From JBCDCY01 sp039180875 (lineage in GTDB: Bacteria > Pseudomonadota > Alphaproteobacteria > Rhodobacterales > Rhodobacteraceae): DNA of 64,000 nt. The position numbers and the translations under genes were made by a program. The DNA is taken from positions 186,001 to 250,000 of the forward strand of contig JBCDCY010000003.1 of the NCBI GenBank assembly GCA_039180875.1. The letters run 5' to 3'. Shown here piece after piece: positions 40,497 to 49,103 of this stretch; positions within the stretch are counted from its first letter, which is position 1, and each line of letters starts with the position of its first letter. The notes beneath the pieces are model-generated. The model had not been told where the DNA came from. It did not search any database and worked only from the letters and a program-made list of their open reading frames with translations.

Positions 40497-41579
40497 CTAG
40501 CGGGTGAGCTCGAAATCCGGGCCGATGCGGGCAAGCATGGCGAGGACGAGCTGGGCCAATCCCCGGAGATCCGAGAGGTCGCAGACCTCCACCGGCGCAT
40601 GGGCGTAGCGGCAGGGAAAGCCGAGGTCGAGGCAGGCGACGCCTTCGCCGACGAGTTGCACGTAGGACGTCTCTGTCAGCACCCCCATGTGCAGCGCGCG
40701 TTGGAGGCCGAGGCTCTCGGCCCCCGCCGCCGCCTCCGCCAAACGCACCAGGGCCGGATGGGGGAGGAGGCCATTCAGCGTGCCGCGCCCGTGAAAGCTC
40801 ATCAGGCTCAGCGCCGGGCCGGCGCCGAGATGCACCTCGCCGCTCCCCGCCATCTCCGGCGTGTCGGCGGCCAATGCAAGGTCGAACTGCAGGGCGATAT
40901 CAGGCCGCAGGGCCTGGGCGGCTGGCAGAGCGCCGCGGAGGTTGAACTCCTCCTGCACCGAGAAGACGAGGTGCACTGTCGGATGCGCCGCGCCATCGGC
41001 CAACGCCCGTGCGACCTCCAGCGCTACGGCGCAGGCTGCCCGGTCGTCGACGGCCGTGCCCGCGATCCGCCCGCCCGCCAACTGCAAGGCTTGGGGCTGG
41101 CAAACGACGGGGGTGCCGATCTCCACGCCGGCGGCCCACGCATCCTCTGCCGAGGCGAAGCCCGCGTCGATGGTGAGATCGGCGAGGGCCGGCACCTCCA
41201 TCCGCTCCTCCGCGGTCGTCGCGTGGTGGCTTTTTGCGCCGATCACCCCCGGCAGGTCCCGGCCCTCGCTCAAGCAGATCAGCACGGCCTGCCCGAGCAG
41301 GGTGCGGACCGGCACGCCGCCCACCCGCTCGACCCGGAGAAGACCATCGACCTCCACCCGCCGCACCATCAGCCCCACCTGGTCCATGTGGGCGATCAGC
41401 ATGACGGCGGGCCCATCCCCCAGCAGCGTCACGATCAGATTGCCGAGGACATCCGTCCGGTGCGCCAGGCCGAGCGCGTCAAGCTCCGCCGCGATCCGCG
41501 CCCGCACCCGATCCTCATGCCCCGAAAGGCCCGGGATGCGCATGAGTTCCAGCGTCAGATCGCGGAGCCGATCGCTCAT
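40497..41579 (-). CDS. M42 family peptidase (SgcX/FrvX-like)
   Basis: A 360-residue zinc-dependent M42 aminopeptidase-like protein. The metal and catalytic residues are H64 and D66 (AHMDQVG), D178-D179 (AVDDR), E210-E211 (VQEEF), D233 (QFDLAL) and H327 (YAHAPVE). The start ATG overlaps the btpA-like stop in ATGA. M42 proteins paired with BtpA in sugar loci (SgcX/SgcQ in E. coli) are of uncertain function, possibly acting on glycosylated or peptide-like substrates rather than general peptides. Confidence 0.88.
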   Translation of the reverse strand: MSDRLRDLTLELMRIPGLSGHEDRVRARIAAELDALGLAHRTDVLGNLIVTLLGDGPAVMLIAHMDQVGLMVRRVEVDGLLRVERVGGVPVRTLLGQAVLICLSEGRDLPGVIGAKSHHATTAEERMEVPALADLTIDAGFASAEDAWAAGVEIGTPVVCQPQALQLAGGRIAGTAVDDRAACAVALEVARALADGAAHPTVHLVFSVQEEFNLRGALPAAQALRPDIALQFDLALAADTPEMAGSGEVHLGAGPALSLMSFHGRGTLNGLLPHPALVRLAEAAAGAESLGLQRALHMGVLTETSYVQLVGEGVACLDLGFPCRYAHAPVEVCDLSDLRGLAQLVLAMLARIGPDFELTR

Positions 41580-42385
41580 CCCCTGGCCCGCCGGACGGTC
41601 TCCATGAACGAAGCGGCGCGGGCCGGGTCGACCGGTGCCCAGGTATCGCCGCCCGCCTTGAGCGCCGTGCCGACGATGCAGCCGTCGGCGATGGCGAGTA
41701 CGTCGGCCACGGTCTCCTGACGCACGCCGGTATTGGCGAGGACGGGGGTCTCGGGCAGGACCGCCTTCACCGCCCGCAAATCCTCCATCGCCGCCGCCTC
41801 TCCGGTGATGGCGCCGGAGACGAGCACCGCGTCGGGGATCGAGGAAAAGACCACGGAGCGGGCCCGATCGGCGAGCGGGCGCTGGTCGAGCGACCAGGCG
41901 AACTCCGCCGAGACATTGAAGAAAAGCGCCAGATCCCGCCGCCCCAGCCGCTCGCGGTAACGCAGCGCCGCCCCTGCATCCGGCGCCCAATGCCCCATGT
42001 CGGAGGCATAGGTGCCGGTGAAGATCTCCCGCGCAAAGACCGCCCCCGTGGCTGCCGCCAGCGCCACGGTGGCCATCGGATCCCAGAGCACGTCGACGCC
42101 GAAGGGCACGCGGATCCGGTCGCGGAGCCGCCCGATCACATGGGCCATCGCGGCGGTGGAGGCGGTATCGACGGAGAGCTCGTAGGGCCGGTCGTTCTCA
42201 TTGCCGAACATCACGGCGTCGACCCCGGCCGCCTGCAAGGCATCGAGATCCGCGGCCGCGCTCGCCACCAGGCCCTCGATGCCGGCCTCTGCGTCATAGA
42301 GCGGCGTGCCGGGCAGTGCCGCGAGATGCACCATCGCGATCACCGGCTTGGCCGTACCGAAAAGCGCCTGCATGTCCGCCGTCAT
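41576..42385 (-). CDS. BtpA/SgcQ family TIM-barrel protein
   Basis: A 269-residue BtpA-family protein. Motifs are AMVHLAALPGTPLYD (residues 17-31), DAVMFGNENDRPY, GVDVLWDPMATVALAAATGA near 98-117, EIFTGTYASDMG and the C-terminal DGCIVGTALKAGG. Named for a photosystem I biogenesis factor, the family also occurs in sugar operons as SgcQ. It is translationally coupled to the M42 gene downstream. Catalytic activity is not established. Confidence 0.87.
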   Translation of the reverse strand: MTADMQALFGTAKPVIAMVHLAALPGTPLYDAEAGIEGLVASAAADLDALQAAGVDAVMFGNENDRPYELSVDTASTAAMAHVIGRLRDRIRVPFGVDVLWDPMATVALAAATGAVFAREIFTGTYASDMGHWAPDAGAALRYRERLGRRDLALFFNVSAEFAWSLDQRPLADRARSVVFSSIPDAVLVSGAITGEAAAMEDLRAVKAVLPETPVLANTGVRQETVADVLAIADGCIVGTALKAGGDTWAPVDPARAASFMETVRRARG

Positions 42386-42430
42386 GGCGCTGAGGCTAGA
42401 GCATGTCCGGTCTTTGCGATACCGCCGTTC

Positions 42431-42556
42431 GGGGGGCGCTGCCCCCCGCTTCGCTCCGCGAATTCACCCTCCGGGATATTTTCACCAACGCGAAAGAGAG
42501 CCCTTTCTTGCTGGGGTAAATATCCCCGCCGGAGGCACATCGCTCTTCTGGCGGGA
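42431..42556 (+). repeat. dispersed intergenic repeat, copy B
   Basis: The longest copy: a GGGGGG-cgctg-CCCCCC palindrome, GAATTCACCCTCCGGGATATTT, CGCGAAAGAGAG, CTTTCTTGCTGGGGTAAATA (given in separate pieces), then TCCCCGCCGGAGG and CTTCTGGCGGGA. Its right half matches copy A and its left half matches copy C, both in inverse orientation. It lies between the divergent btpA-like gene and the sulfotransferase gene. Confidence 0.75.
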
Positions 42557-42629
42557 CGCCGGACGCCTGCGCCGCCTTGCCTCCGCCCCGGCGCCCTCCT
42601 ATCACCGGCGAAGCGGTAACGGAGGCTGC

Positions 42630-43712
42630 GTGGCACATCCCCTGATCGGTGCGGATCTGGCGACGCTGTCGGCCGTTTTTGGCGATGCCGGCCGGATCGG
42701 CCGACGGGGTCAGGCCGCGGCGATCTGGGGCGCCGCCCTCGGGCGCTGGCCGGCCACAACGCTGGAGCGGCTCTGGCTCTCCCGCCGCCTGCCGCGCCTT
42801 GAGGAGATGCCACCGCCGATCTTCATCCTCGGCCATTGGCGCTCCGGCACCACGCATCTTTACAACGTCATGGTGCAGGGCGGCTTCGGCTACGTGCCAC
42901 CGCTCGCCACCGGGCTGCCCTGGGACCTGTTCGGCATCGGCGCGCTGGCCCGGCCCTTCCTCGACCGGATGCTGCCGGAGGGGCGGTTCATCGACAACAT
43001 CCCCGTCACCCCCACCAGCCCCCAGGAAGACGAGATCGCGCTCGCCAACATGACGCCGCTCTCCTTCTACCACGGCATCTATTTCCCGCGCCGCTTCCGC
43101 CACCACCTCGCCCGCGGCCTGTTCTTCGAGGACTGCACGGAGGCGGAGGTAGCGGGTTGGCGCGAGACCTTCACCTACCTGATGCGCAAGCTCGCGCTGC
43201 ACCAGGGCGCGCCGCTGCTCATCAAAAACCCCGTCTATACCGCCCGGGTCGCGATGCTGCGCGAGATCTTTCCGGGGGCGAAATTCATCCACATTCACCG
43301 CAATCCCTTCGACGTCTTCGTCTCGATGCGGAACTTCTACCGGAAGCTCTTCCCGGTGATGGCATTGCAGCCGTGGGAGGAGGTGGATATCGACGCCGCC
43401 GTCCTCGAGACCTATGCCGAGATGATGCGGCGCTATCGGGAGGAGACGGCGGAGCTCGCCGCGCCCGACTTCATCGAGATCGCCTATGCCGACCTCGACG
43501 CCGCGCCGATGGCGGCGCTCGAGCAGATCTACGCCACGTTGGAGCTGCCAGGGTTCGCGGAGGCGGCGCCGCGCTTCGAAGCCTATCTCTCCGGCGTCAA
43601 GTCGTTCAAAAAGAACGCCTTTCGCCGCGATGCCGAGGTGGTCGAGAAGGTGCAGCGGGCCTGGGCGCCCTTCATCGAGCATTGGGGCTATCCGATCCCG
43701 GAGACGGCGTGA
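42630..43712 (+). CDS. sulfotransferase family protein
   Basis: A 360-residue PAPS-dependent sulfotransferase (Sulfotransfer_3 type). The 5'-phosphosulfate loop is ILGHWRSGTTHL (66-77), and the 3'-phosphate region HIHRNPFDVFVSMRNF lies at 221-236. GTG start with GGAGG 5 bases upstream. It would transfer sulfate to a hydroxyl of a lipid, sugar or peptide. It is the first of three genes joined by 4-base overlaps and followed by an HpnA-like epimerase, at the edge of the hopanoid island, so a lipid-type acceptor is possible; that is inference. Confidence 0.85.
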   Translation: MAHPLIGADLATLSAVFGDAGRIGRRGQAAAIWGAALGRWPATTLERLWLSRRLPRLEEMPPPIFILGHWRSGTTHLYNVMVQGGFGYVPPLATGLPWDLFGIGALARPFLDRMLPEGRFIDNIPVTPTSPQEDEIALANMTPLSFYHGIYFPRRFRHHLARGLFFEDCTEAEVAGWRETFTYLMRKLALHQGAPLLIKNPVYTARVAMLREIFPGAKFIHIHRNPFDVFVSMRNFYRKLFPVMALQPWEEVDIDAAVLETYAEMMRRYREETAELAAPDFIEIAYADLDAAPMAALEQIYATLELPGFAEAAPRFEAYLSGVKSFKKNAFRRDAEVVEKVQRAWAPFIEHWGYPIPETA

Positions 43713-44707
43713 GGCTGCTCGCCTGGCTCGGCGGCGCGTTGGTCCTGGGCGTCGGTGCCGCTCTCCTCTGGTTCCACACGATGCCGCCCACGCCGATCGC
43801 CGCTCGCTGGGGGCCGGAGGATTGCCGGCGCATCGGGCCCGAGATCGTCGGGGCAGAGGATATGGCGGTCCTCGCCGACGGCACCCTCGTCGCCTCCGCC
43901 TATGGCCGCCTCGCCGGGCCCGACGAAAGCGGGCGGCCGCCGGATGGCAACCTCTGGGCCGTGTCGGAAGACGGGCTGACGCCGCTCGTCGAGCCGGCGA
44001 CGCTCTCGGGCGGCTTCCGCCCGCATGGGATCGCCGCGACGCCCTGGGGCCTCGCCGTCATCAACCGGGGGTTCGTGGAGACGGCGGACGGCTGGCAGCC
44101 GCAGACCTCGATAGACCTCCTCGATGCGAGCGCGCGGCCGATCCGGCGCATCGAGACCCACACCGTCGACAGCTACTGCGCCGCCAACGATCTCGCCGCC
44201 TCTGAAGGCGCGCTGCTGGTGACGCTCGACCGGGCGGGGTGTGAGGCGGGAACGCTCGGCCGGTTCCGCGCGGGCGACGGGCGCGTCCTCACGCACCCGC
44301 TCCCAACCGCGCCGCCGGAGATCGTTGCGGAGGGTCTGGCCTTCGCCAACGGCATCGTGGTGCAGGATGGTACCTGGTGGGTGGCCGAGACGCGGGCGAA
44401 CCGGATCTCGGGGCCGGAGGGCAGCATCGCGCTCCCCGGCGGGCCCGACAATCTGACGGTGGATGGCGCAGGGATCGTGGCGGCGCTGCATCCGTCGATC
44501 CTGCGCCTGGCGCTCAACCGCTATGGGCTCGCGCCCCGGGCGCCCTCGCGAGTGGTTCGGATCGAGGGCGGCGCCGTCGAGGGGTTGTTCGACGATCCGA
44601 CGGGCGAGGTGTTTTCGGCCGCCACCGTCGGGCAGATGCACGCGGGGCGGCTCTACATCGGCTCGGTGACGGATCGCGGCATCCTGGTGTGCGGGGACGG
44701 TGTGTGA
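43709..44707 (+). CDS. membrane-anchored SMP-30/paraoxonase-like beta-propeller protein
   Basis: A 332-residue protein with an N-terminal membrane anchor or signal (residues 2-20) and a six-bladed propeller of the SMP-30/arylesterase class. Likely metal and catalytic segments are IVGAEDMAVLADGTLV, GFRPHGIAATPWG (His), CAANDLAAS (Asn) and ANGIVVQDGTWWVAET. The GTG start overlaps the sulfotransferase stop, and its stop overlaps the epimerase GTG. A lactonase or esterase on a periplasmic lipid or sugar is plausible; no substrate can be given. Confidence 0.75.
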   Translation: MRLLAWLGGALVLGVGAALLWFHTMPPTPIAARWGPEDCRRIGPEIVGAEDMAVLADGTLVASAYGRLAGPDESGRPPDGNLWAVSEDGLTPLVEPATLSGGFRPHGIAATPWGLAVINRGFVETADGWQPQTSIDLLDASARPIRRIETHTVDSYCAANDLAASEGALLVTLDRAGCEAGTLGRFRAGDGRVLTHPLPTAPPEIVAEGLAFANGIVVQDGTWWVAETRANRISGPEGSIALPGGPDNLTVDGAGIVAALHPSILRLALNRYGLAPRAPSRVVRIEGGAVEGLFDDPTGEVFSAATVGQMHAGRLYIGSVTDRGILVCGDGV

Positions 44708-45684
44708 GGACAGTCGTCATCACCGGCGCGGCCGGGTTCCTCGGCCGCCATGTGGCGGAGGCGCTGCTGGCGCGCGGGGAAACGGTGCGCAGCCTCGATC
44801 TGGTGGCGCCGCATCTCGCTGGCGTCGAGGCGATCACCGGCTCGGTCACGGACCTAGCGATCGTCCGAGAAGCTCTGCAGGGGGCCGACGGCCTGGTCCA
44901 CGCAGCAGCCATCGCCGATCTCTGGGTCCGCGATTCGGCCCGCTACGAGGCTGTGAACGTCGAGGGCACGCGGACGGTCCTCAACGCCGCGGCGGAGATG
45001 GGCATCGCCCGGGCCGTCCATGTCTCGAGCTACACCACCCTCGTCGCCGGCGGCACGGCGGAGCCGACCGCGCCCCTGACCGAAGATGTCGTGCACCCGC
45101 CGGAGGCGATGCTCGGCCCCTACCCCGCCTCAAAGCGCCGGGCGGAGCTGGTGGCGGAGGAGATGGCGGCCAAGGGCCTCGCCGTCTCCATCGTCCAGCC
45201 CTCGGCACCCATCGGGCCCGGCGACCGCAACCTGACACCGCCCGGGCGGATGCTGCGCGATGCGGCGGCCGGGCGGCTGCCGGCCGTGCTCGACTGCCTG
45301 ATGAACGTGGTGGATGCCGCGAGCGTGGCGGCCGGGATCGTCGCGGCGCTCGGCCGGGGTGCGCCCGGGCGGCGCTATCTGCTGACGGGCGAGGATATCG
45401 AGATGGCGGAGCTTGCCCGGCGCATCGCGGCGGCGGCCGGCGTCAAGGCGCCGCGGGCCCGGGTGCCCGGCGCCGTCGCGCTCGCCGCGGCGCGGGTGGA
45501 GGCGGGGATTGCGGCCATCACCGGCCGCCCGCCCCAAGCGCCGCTCACCGGCGTGCGCCTGGCGCTCCGCCGCCGCCGGTTCAGCAACGCCCGGGCGCGG
45601 GAGGAGCTGGGCTTTGCCCCCGCTCCCATCGACAGCGCCATCGCCGGCGCCGTCGCCTGGCTGCGCGAGACCGGGCGGCTTTAG
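44704..45684 (+). CDS. hpnA: hopanoid-associated sugar epimerase-like NAD-dependent SDR (HpnA type)
   Basis: An extended SDR of 326 residues. The Rossmann motif is TGAAGFLGRHV (7-17), then YEAVNVEGTRTVLNAA, VSSYTTL, and the catalytic YPASK. The mid-region PSAPIGPGDRNLTPPGRMLRDAA and the C-terminal FSNARAREELGFAP match HpnA proteins closely. HpnA is a usual member of hopanoid loci but its reaction is not settled. GTG start in a 4-base overlap with the propeller gene. It ends 3 bases before hpnM, facing it. A 3-beta-hydroxysteroid-dehydrogenase-like role is the main alternative. Confidence 0.7.
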   Translation: MRTVVITGAAGFLGRHVAEALLARGETVRSLDLVAPHLAGVEAITGSVTDLAIVREALQGADGLVHAAAIADLWVRDSARYEAVNVEGTRTVLNAAAEMGIARAVHVSSYTTLVAGGTAEPTAPLTEDVVHPPEAMLGPYPASKRRAELVAEEMAAKGLAVSIVQPSAPIGPGDRNLTPPGRMLRDAAAGRLPAVLDCLMNVVDAASVAAGIVAALGRGAPGRRYLLTGEDIEMAELARRIAAAAGVKAPRARVPGAVALAAARVEAGIAAITGRPPQAPLTGVRLALRRRRFSNARAREELGFAPAPIDSAIAGAVAWLRETGRL

Positions 45685-45687
45685 ATC

Positions 45688-46302
45688 CTACGCCCCCGGC
45701 GTCGCCACGAAGTCGCGCATATAGCCGAGCAGCTCGTCGGCCCCGCCGCGGTCGAGCAGGGCGTTGAACTCGTCCCGCTTCAACAGCAGGAACGATGCCC
45801 CCGCGACCATCACGTCGACCACCTGGGGCGCGCCGTCGAAGGCCCGCATCCGATACTCCACCGGCAACGGAGCGCCACGCTCCCGCGGGATCGCCGCGGC
45901 GACGAGCACGTCGCGCCGCACCGTGCGCGCCTCTCCGATCTCCGGCGGTTGGGACAGGCCCTGGCCGAAGTTGTTGGCGTAGAGCCGGGCGAGAAATCCT
46001 GGCAGAAGCTCGCGAAAGGCGGCGATCTCGTCGGCTGACATTTGCTCGGCCGCGTCGCCGAGCAGGAAGCGCTCCCAGACGTCGAAAGCGAAATGCTGCT
46101 CGACCACGGTGCTGAGGGTCGCGATGCGCTCGGCATCGCCGCCGCCGCCGGTCAAGGCATCGTAAGCATCGGTCGCCATGGCCGTCGCCGCGCCGACGGC
46201 CGCGCTCTCGTCAGCGGACTGGGCCTGGACGGCACCCGGTAAAGCCAAGGCAGCGGCGAGCATGGCACCTCGAAAAGCTTTTCGGATCATGTCGTTATGC
46301 AC
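45688..46302 (-). CDS. hpnM: HpnM-like MlaC/Ttg2D family periplasmic lipid carrier
   Basis: A 204-residue precursor with a signal peptide ending near VQA-Q (residue 27). The mature part is a Tol_Tol_Ttg2 (MlaC-like) domain: RIATLSTVVEQHFAFD, EIAAFRELLPGFLARLYANNF and the VEYRMRAFDGAPQVVDV strand pair. MlaC-type proteins ferry lipids across the periplasm; in hopanoid loci this member is called HpnM. It lies 27 bases after hpnN on the same strand, so the two form a transport operon. Confidence 0.85.
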   Translation of the reverse strand: MHNDMIRKAFRGAMLAAALALPGAVQAQSADESAAVGAATAMATDAYDALTGGGGDAERIATLSTVVEQHFAFDVWERFLLGDAAEQMSADEIAAFRELLPGFLARLYANNFGQGLSQPPEIGEARTVRRDVLVAAAIPRERGAPLPVEYRMRAFDGAPQVVDVMVAGASFLLLKRDEFNALLDRGGADELLGYMRDFVATPGA

Positions 46303-46329
46303 TCTTTCTTAAGTGACGGAAAAGACCCT

Positions 46330-48894
46330 TCAGCGCCGGGCCCAGCGGATAAGCGCCGGCGTCAGCGACAGCACGGTCAGCAGCGCAGCACCCAGGCCGA
46401 TGGCGAGCATGATGCCCATGCTTGCGGTTCCCCGATGATCGGACAGCGCAAGGGTGCCGAAGGCAGCCACGGTGGTCAATGCGCTGAAGATCACCGCACG
46501 GGGAGTTGAGGTCTCGAACACGCTCTCGTCTGCCGCGACCGAGACGCTGCGCATGGCCAAATGCACGCCGCTGTCGACACCGATGCCGATCATCAATGGC
46601 AGCACGATGACGTTGGCGTAGTTGAAGGGGATGTCGAGCACGGCACTCGCCCCTGCCACGATCGCTCCGGCGAGCACCAGGGGCGCAAGGATGGCCAGCA
46701 CATAGGCCACCCGGCGGAGCGTCAGCCAGGCCAGGATCGCCGTGGCGGCGAGCGCCAGGATCGTTGCCTGGGCGATCGCGCCGGCCACCGTGGACCCTGC
46801 CGCGGCGATCTGAGCTGGGCCGCCGGCGACCCGGGGCTCGGCCCCCTCGGTCGCGCTGACGAAGCGCGCCACCGCGTCGGGATCGCGCAGGTCCTCGCTC
46901 GGCGTGATCTCGACCCGCAGGCGGCCGTCTTCGGCTTGGAAACGGCGGACGAGGGGCGCCGGCAGCGCCTCCTCGCTCACGAAATCGGCCTCCAGCATGT
47001 AGGCGATGCGCTGCTGGAAGGCCGGGAAATGCTGGAAGAGATCCCCCGCAATCGCGTCAGGCGCGGCGGCGGAGGCGGCGTAGTCGCGAAGCGCCGCCGC
47101 CAGCGCCGTGGCCGCCGCCGATCCACCGTCGAGCCGATCGGCCAAAGCTGCCGGCTGATCGACGACGTCGCCCACGATCTGATCGGGCGTGCCGGACACC
47201 GCACGCTCGATCCCCGGATAAGCGATGTCGAAAATTGCGAACTTCTCATCCTGGCGGGTCGGGATGAAGTCGCCGAGCCAGACGGCGCGCGCGACCAGAT
47301 CGGTCTCACGCAGGCGCTCCGCTGTCGCCTCGGCGTCGGCGCGGTCCTCGGCGATCACGCTCAGGCGGAAAGGCGAGGTCGCCTGCCGCTCCGCCAACCA
47401 GCCGAAGGTGACGACCGAAGGCGCGAGCGGGTCGCGGAGGCTCATTGGATCGGCGTCGAACCGGACGGAGTTTGCGCCAACGACGCCGAGAAGGCCGAGG
47501 ATCAGCGCAAATGCCGGCGCCACCCGGGCGAGCGTGCGGCCCGCCCCGCCGCGCCCGGGCTGCGACGCTGGCGCCTGGGCGAGCCCTGGCCAGATCGCCA
47601 TGGCAGCCGGCGCCACGGTGGCTGCCACGGCAAAGGCGATCAGCACGCCGATACCGCCGATCGCCCCCAACTGCGCCATGCCGACGAAATCGGTGGTGGT
47701 GAAGGCAAGGAAGGCGAGCGATGTGGTGGCCGCGCTCAAGGCAAGCGGTGCGCCGAGCGCCCGCCCGGTGCCCCGCAGCGCCTCCGCCAACGGTGCCCGG
47801 GCCGTCGCCTCACAGACATGCAGCACGAAGTGGATCGCGTAGTCGATGCCGAGGCCCACCATCAGCACCACGAAGGCGACCGAGACCAGGTTGAGCGCCG
47901 GCGTGAGCAGGGCCGCGGCGCCCGTGGTCAGGACCAATGTCGCCAAAAGCGCGGCGAAGGCGAGCAGCGCCCGGCCGGTGGATCGGAAGGCGATGCGCAG
48001 CAACACGACCACGGCGAGCAGCGACAGGCCGAGCGACAGCCCGATATTGCGGGTGACGGAGCGCAATTCCTCCGCCCGCAGGGTCGGGTCGCCGGTCACG
48101 CCGACCTCCACCCCGGCCGCCAAGGCAGGGGGAAGGGCCGCGATCTCCTCCGCCACCGCGTCGATCGTGGCGCGAGCCGGGTTCAGGCGCGTGAAGTCGA
48201 GCGTCGGCAGGATCGAGATGGTGCGAAGCGCCGGCCCCTCCTCCACCGTGTCGGGCTGCAGCGCCCGGTTCCAGCTGAAGGCCCGGCGCCCGCCGTCGGC
48301 ATGGGCGGCGAAGACCTCCGCCGCCTCGGCAAAGAGGGCATCGAGCGCGGCGGGGTCGCTGCCGCCCCCGGCGGCGAGGGCTCGCGCCTCATCGAGGACG
48401 GAGATGAAGCCCGGCAGTGTCTGGTCGGTGCGCAGCCGCGCGATCAGGTTGGAGGCGCTGGACAGCGCCGTGAGCCGGCCCTCCACCTCCTCGAGCGAGC
48501 CGTAGAACAGGCCGTGGCGCAGGAAGAACGGATCGACGGACGGCGCGAAGACACTCTCCACCACGTCATCCCGGGCGCCAATCCGCTCCACCAGATGGGC
48601 CACCGCAGCGTCGGCCGTGTCGGTGTCGGGCGCCCGCACCGCCACGGCGATGGCGTTCTTGATGTCGGGGAAGGCGGCGTTCACTTCCTTGGCCCGGATC
48701 TGGAACGGCAGCCGGTCGCTCAGCATACGGGAGCTGTCGGTGTCGACGCTCAACCCATTGCCGGCCAGGGCCACAGCCCCGAGGCAAAGCGCGACGAGCA
48801 CGGCCAGCGCCCGCCTTGGTGCACCGCCGATAAGGTCGACCCAAGCGGCCAGCGCCCGCCCGGCCGGATCCGTTCGCCCCGCCTCTCCCGCCAT
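46330..48894 (-). CDS. hpnN: hopanoid transporter HpnN (RND/MMPL superfamily)
   Basis: An 854-residue inner-membrane RND transporter with 12 membrane helices in two MMPL halves, each with a large periplasmic loop (about residues 45-260 and 500-670). In Rhodopseudomonas palustris HpnN is needed to move hopanoids to the outer membrane. Helix-rich segments such as LNLVSVAFVVLMVGLGIDYAIHF carry the family's GxxxDY relay residues. GAGGGGA precedes the ATG at 48894; the longer frame has no hydrophobic start. It is divergent from mlaA and followed by hpnM. Confidence 0.92.
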   Translation of the reverse strand: MAGEAGRTDPAGRALAAWVDLIGGAPRRALAVLVALCLGAVALAGNGLSVDTDSSRMLSDRLPFQIRAKEVNAAFPDIKNAIAVAVRAPDTDTADAAVAHLVERIGARDDVVESVFAPSVDPFFLRHGLFYGSLEEVEGRLTALSSASNLIARLRTDQTLPGFISVLDEARALAAGGGSDPAALDALFAEAAEVFAAHADGGRRAFSWNRALQPDTVEEGPALRTISILPTLDFTRLNPARATIDAVAEEIAALPPALAAGVEVGVTGDPTLRAEELRSVTRNIGLSLGLSLLAVVVLLRIAFRSTGRALLAFAALLATLVLTTGAAALLTPALNLVSVAFVVLMVGLGIDYAIHFVLHVCEATARAPLAEALRGTGRALGAPLALSAATTSLAFLAFTTTDFVGMAQLGAIGGIGVLIAFAVAATVAPAAMAIWPGLAQAPASQPGRGGAGRTLARVAPAFALILGLLGVVGANSVRFDADPMSLRDPLAPSVVTFGWLAERQATSPFRLSVIAEDRADAEATAERLRETDLVARAVWLGDFIPTRQDEKFAIFDIAYPGIERAVSGTPDQIVGDVVDQPAALADRLDGGSAAATALAAALRDYAASAAAPDAIAGDLFQHFPAFQQRIAYMLEADFVSEEALPAPLVRRFQAEDGRLRVEITPSEDLRDPDAVARFVSATEGAEPRVAGGPAQIAAAGSTVAGAIAQATILALAATAILAWLTLRRVAYVLAILAPLVLAGAIVAGASAVLDIPFNYANVIVLPLMIGIGVDSGVHLAMRSVSVAADESVFETSTPRAVIFSALTTVAAFGTLALSDHRGTASMGIMLAIGLGAALLTVLSLTPALIRWARR

Positions 48895-49103
48895 CCCGTC
48901 CCCTCTTTGCGTATCGCGTTGCAACCTTTTGATTGCAAACAGCAATTTTTCGCCGGCTCGGTCCTGCCGATCGTAGCGATTGCTAGCTGACTTTTCGCCG
49001 ACGCAGGGAAAAGGCGGCTGGTTTTTCGCGCTGCGTTGCAATAGCGTCCTCGGCAAGTCGGGTAAACTGTTTGCTCGATCGCTGGGACGAGGGAGTACGG
49101 CGT
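48895..49103. promoter_or_regulatory. divergent promoter region between hpnN and mlaA
   Basis: This 209-base gap holds the promoters of the hpnNM transport operon and the mlaA-ispH-hpnH side. CGTTGCAA occurs twice, near 48920 and near 49037, about 115 bases apart, and could be a shared regulator site. The rest is AT-richer with no gene. Confidence 0.45.

Noticed and set aside
44704..45684. 3-beta-hydroxysteroid dehydrogenase assignment for the epimerase
   Set aside because: The PIGPGD block and C-terminal FSNARAREELG pattern fit HpnA better, and the gene borders the hopanoid island; no sterol gene is present.
46561..48990. Plus-strand open frame of about 800 codons opposite hpnN
   Set aside because: Arg/Gly/His-rich shadow of hpnN third-position bias with no domain; hpnN has full-length membrane topology on the other strand.
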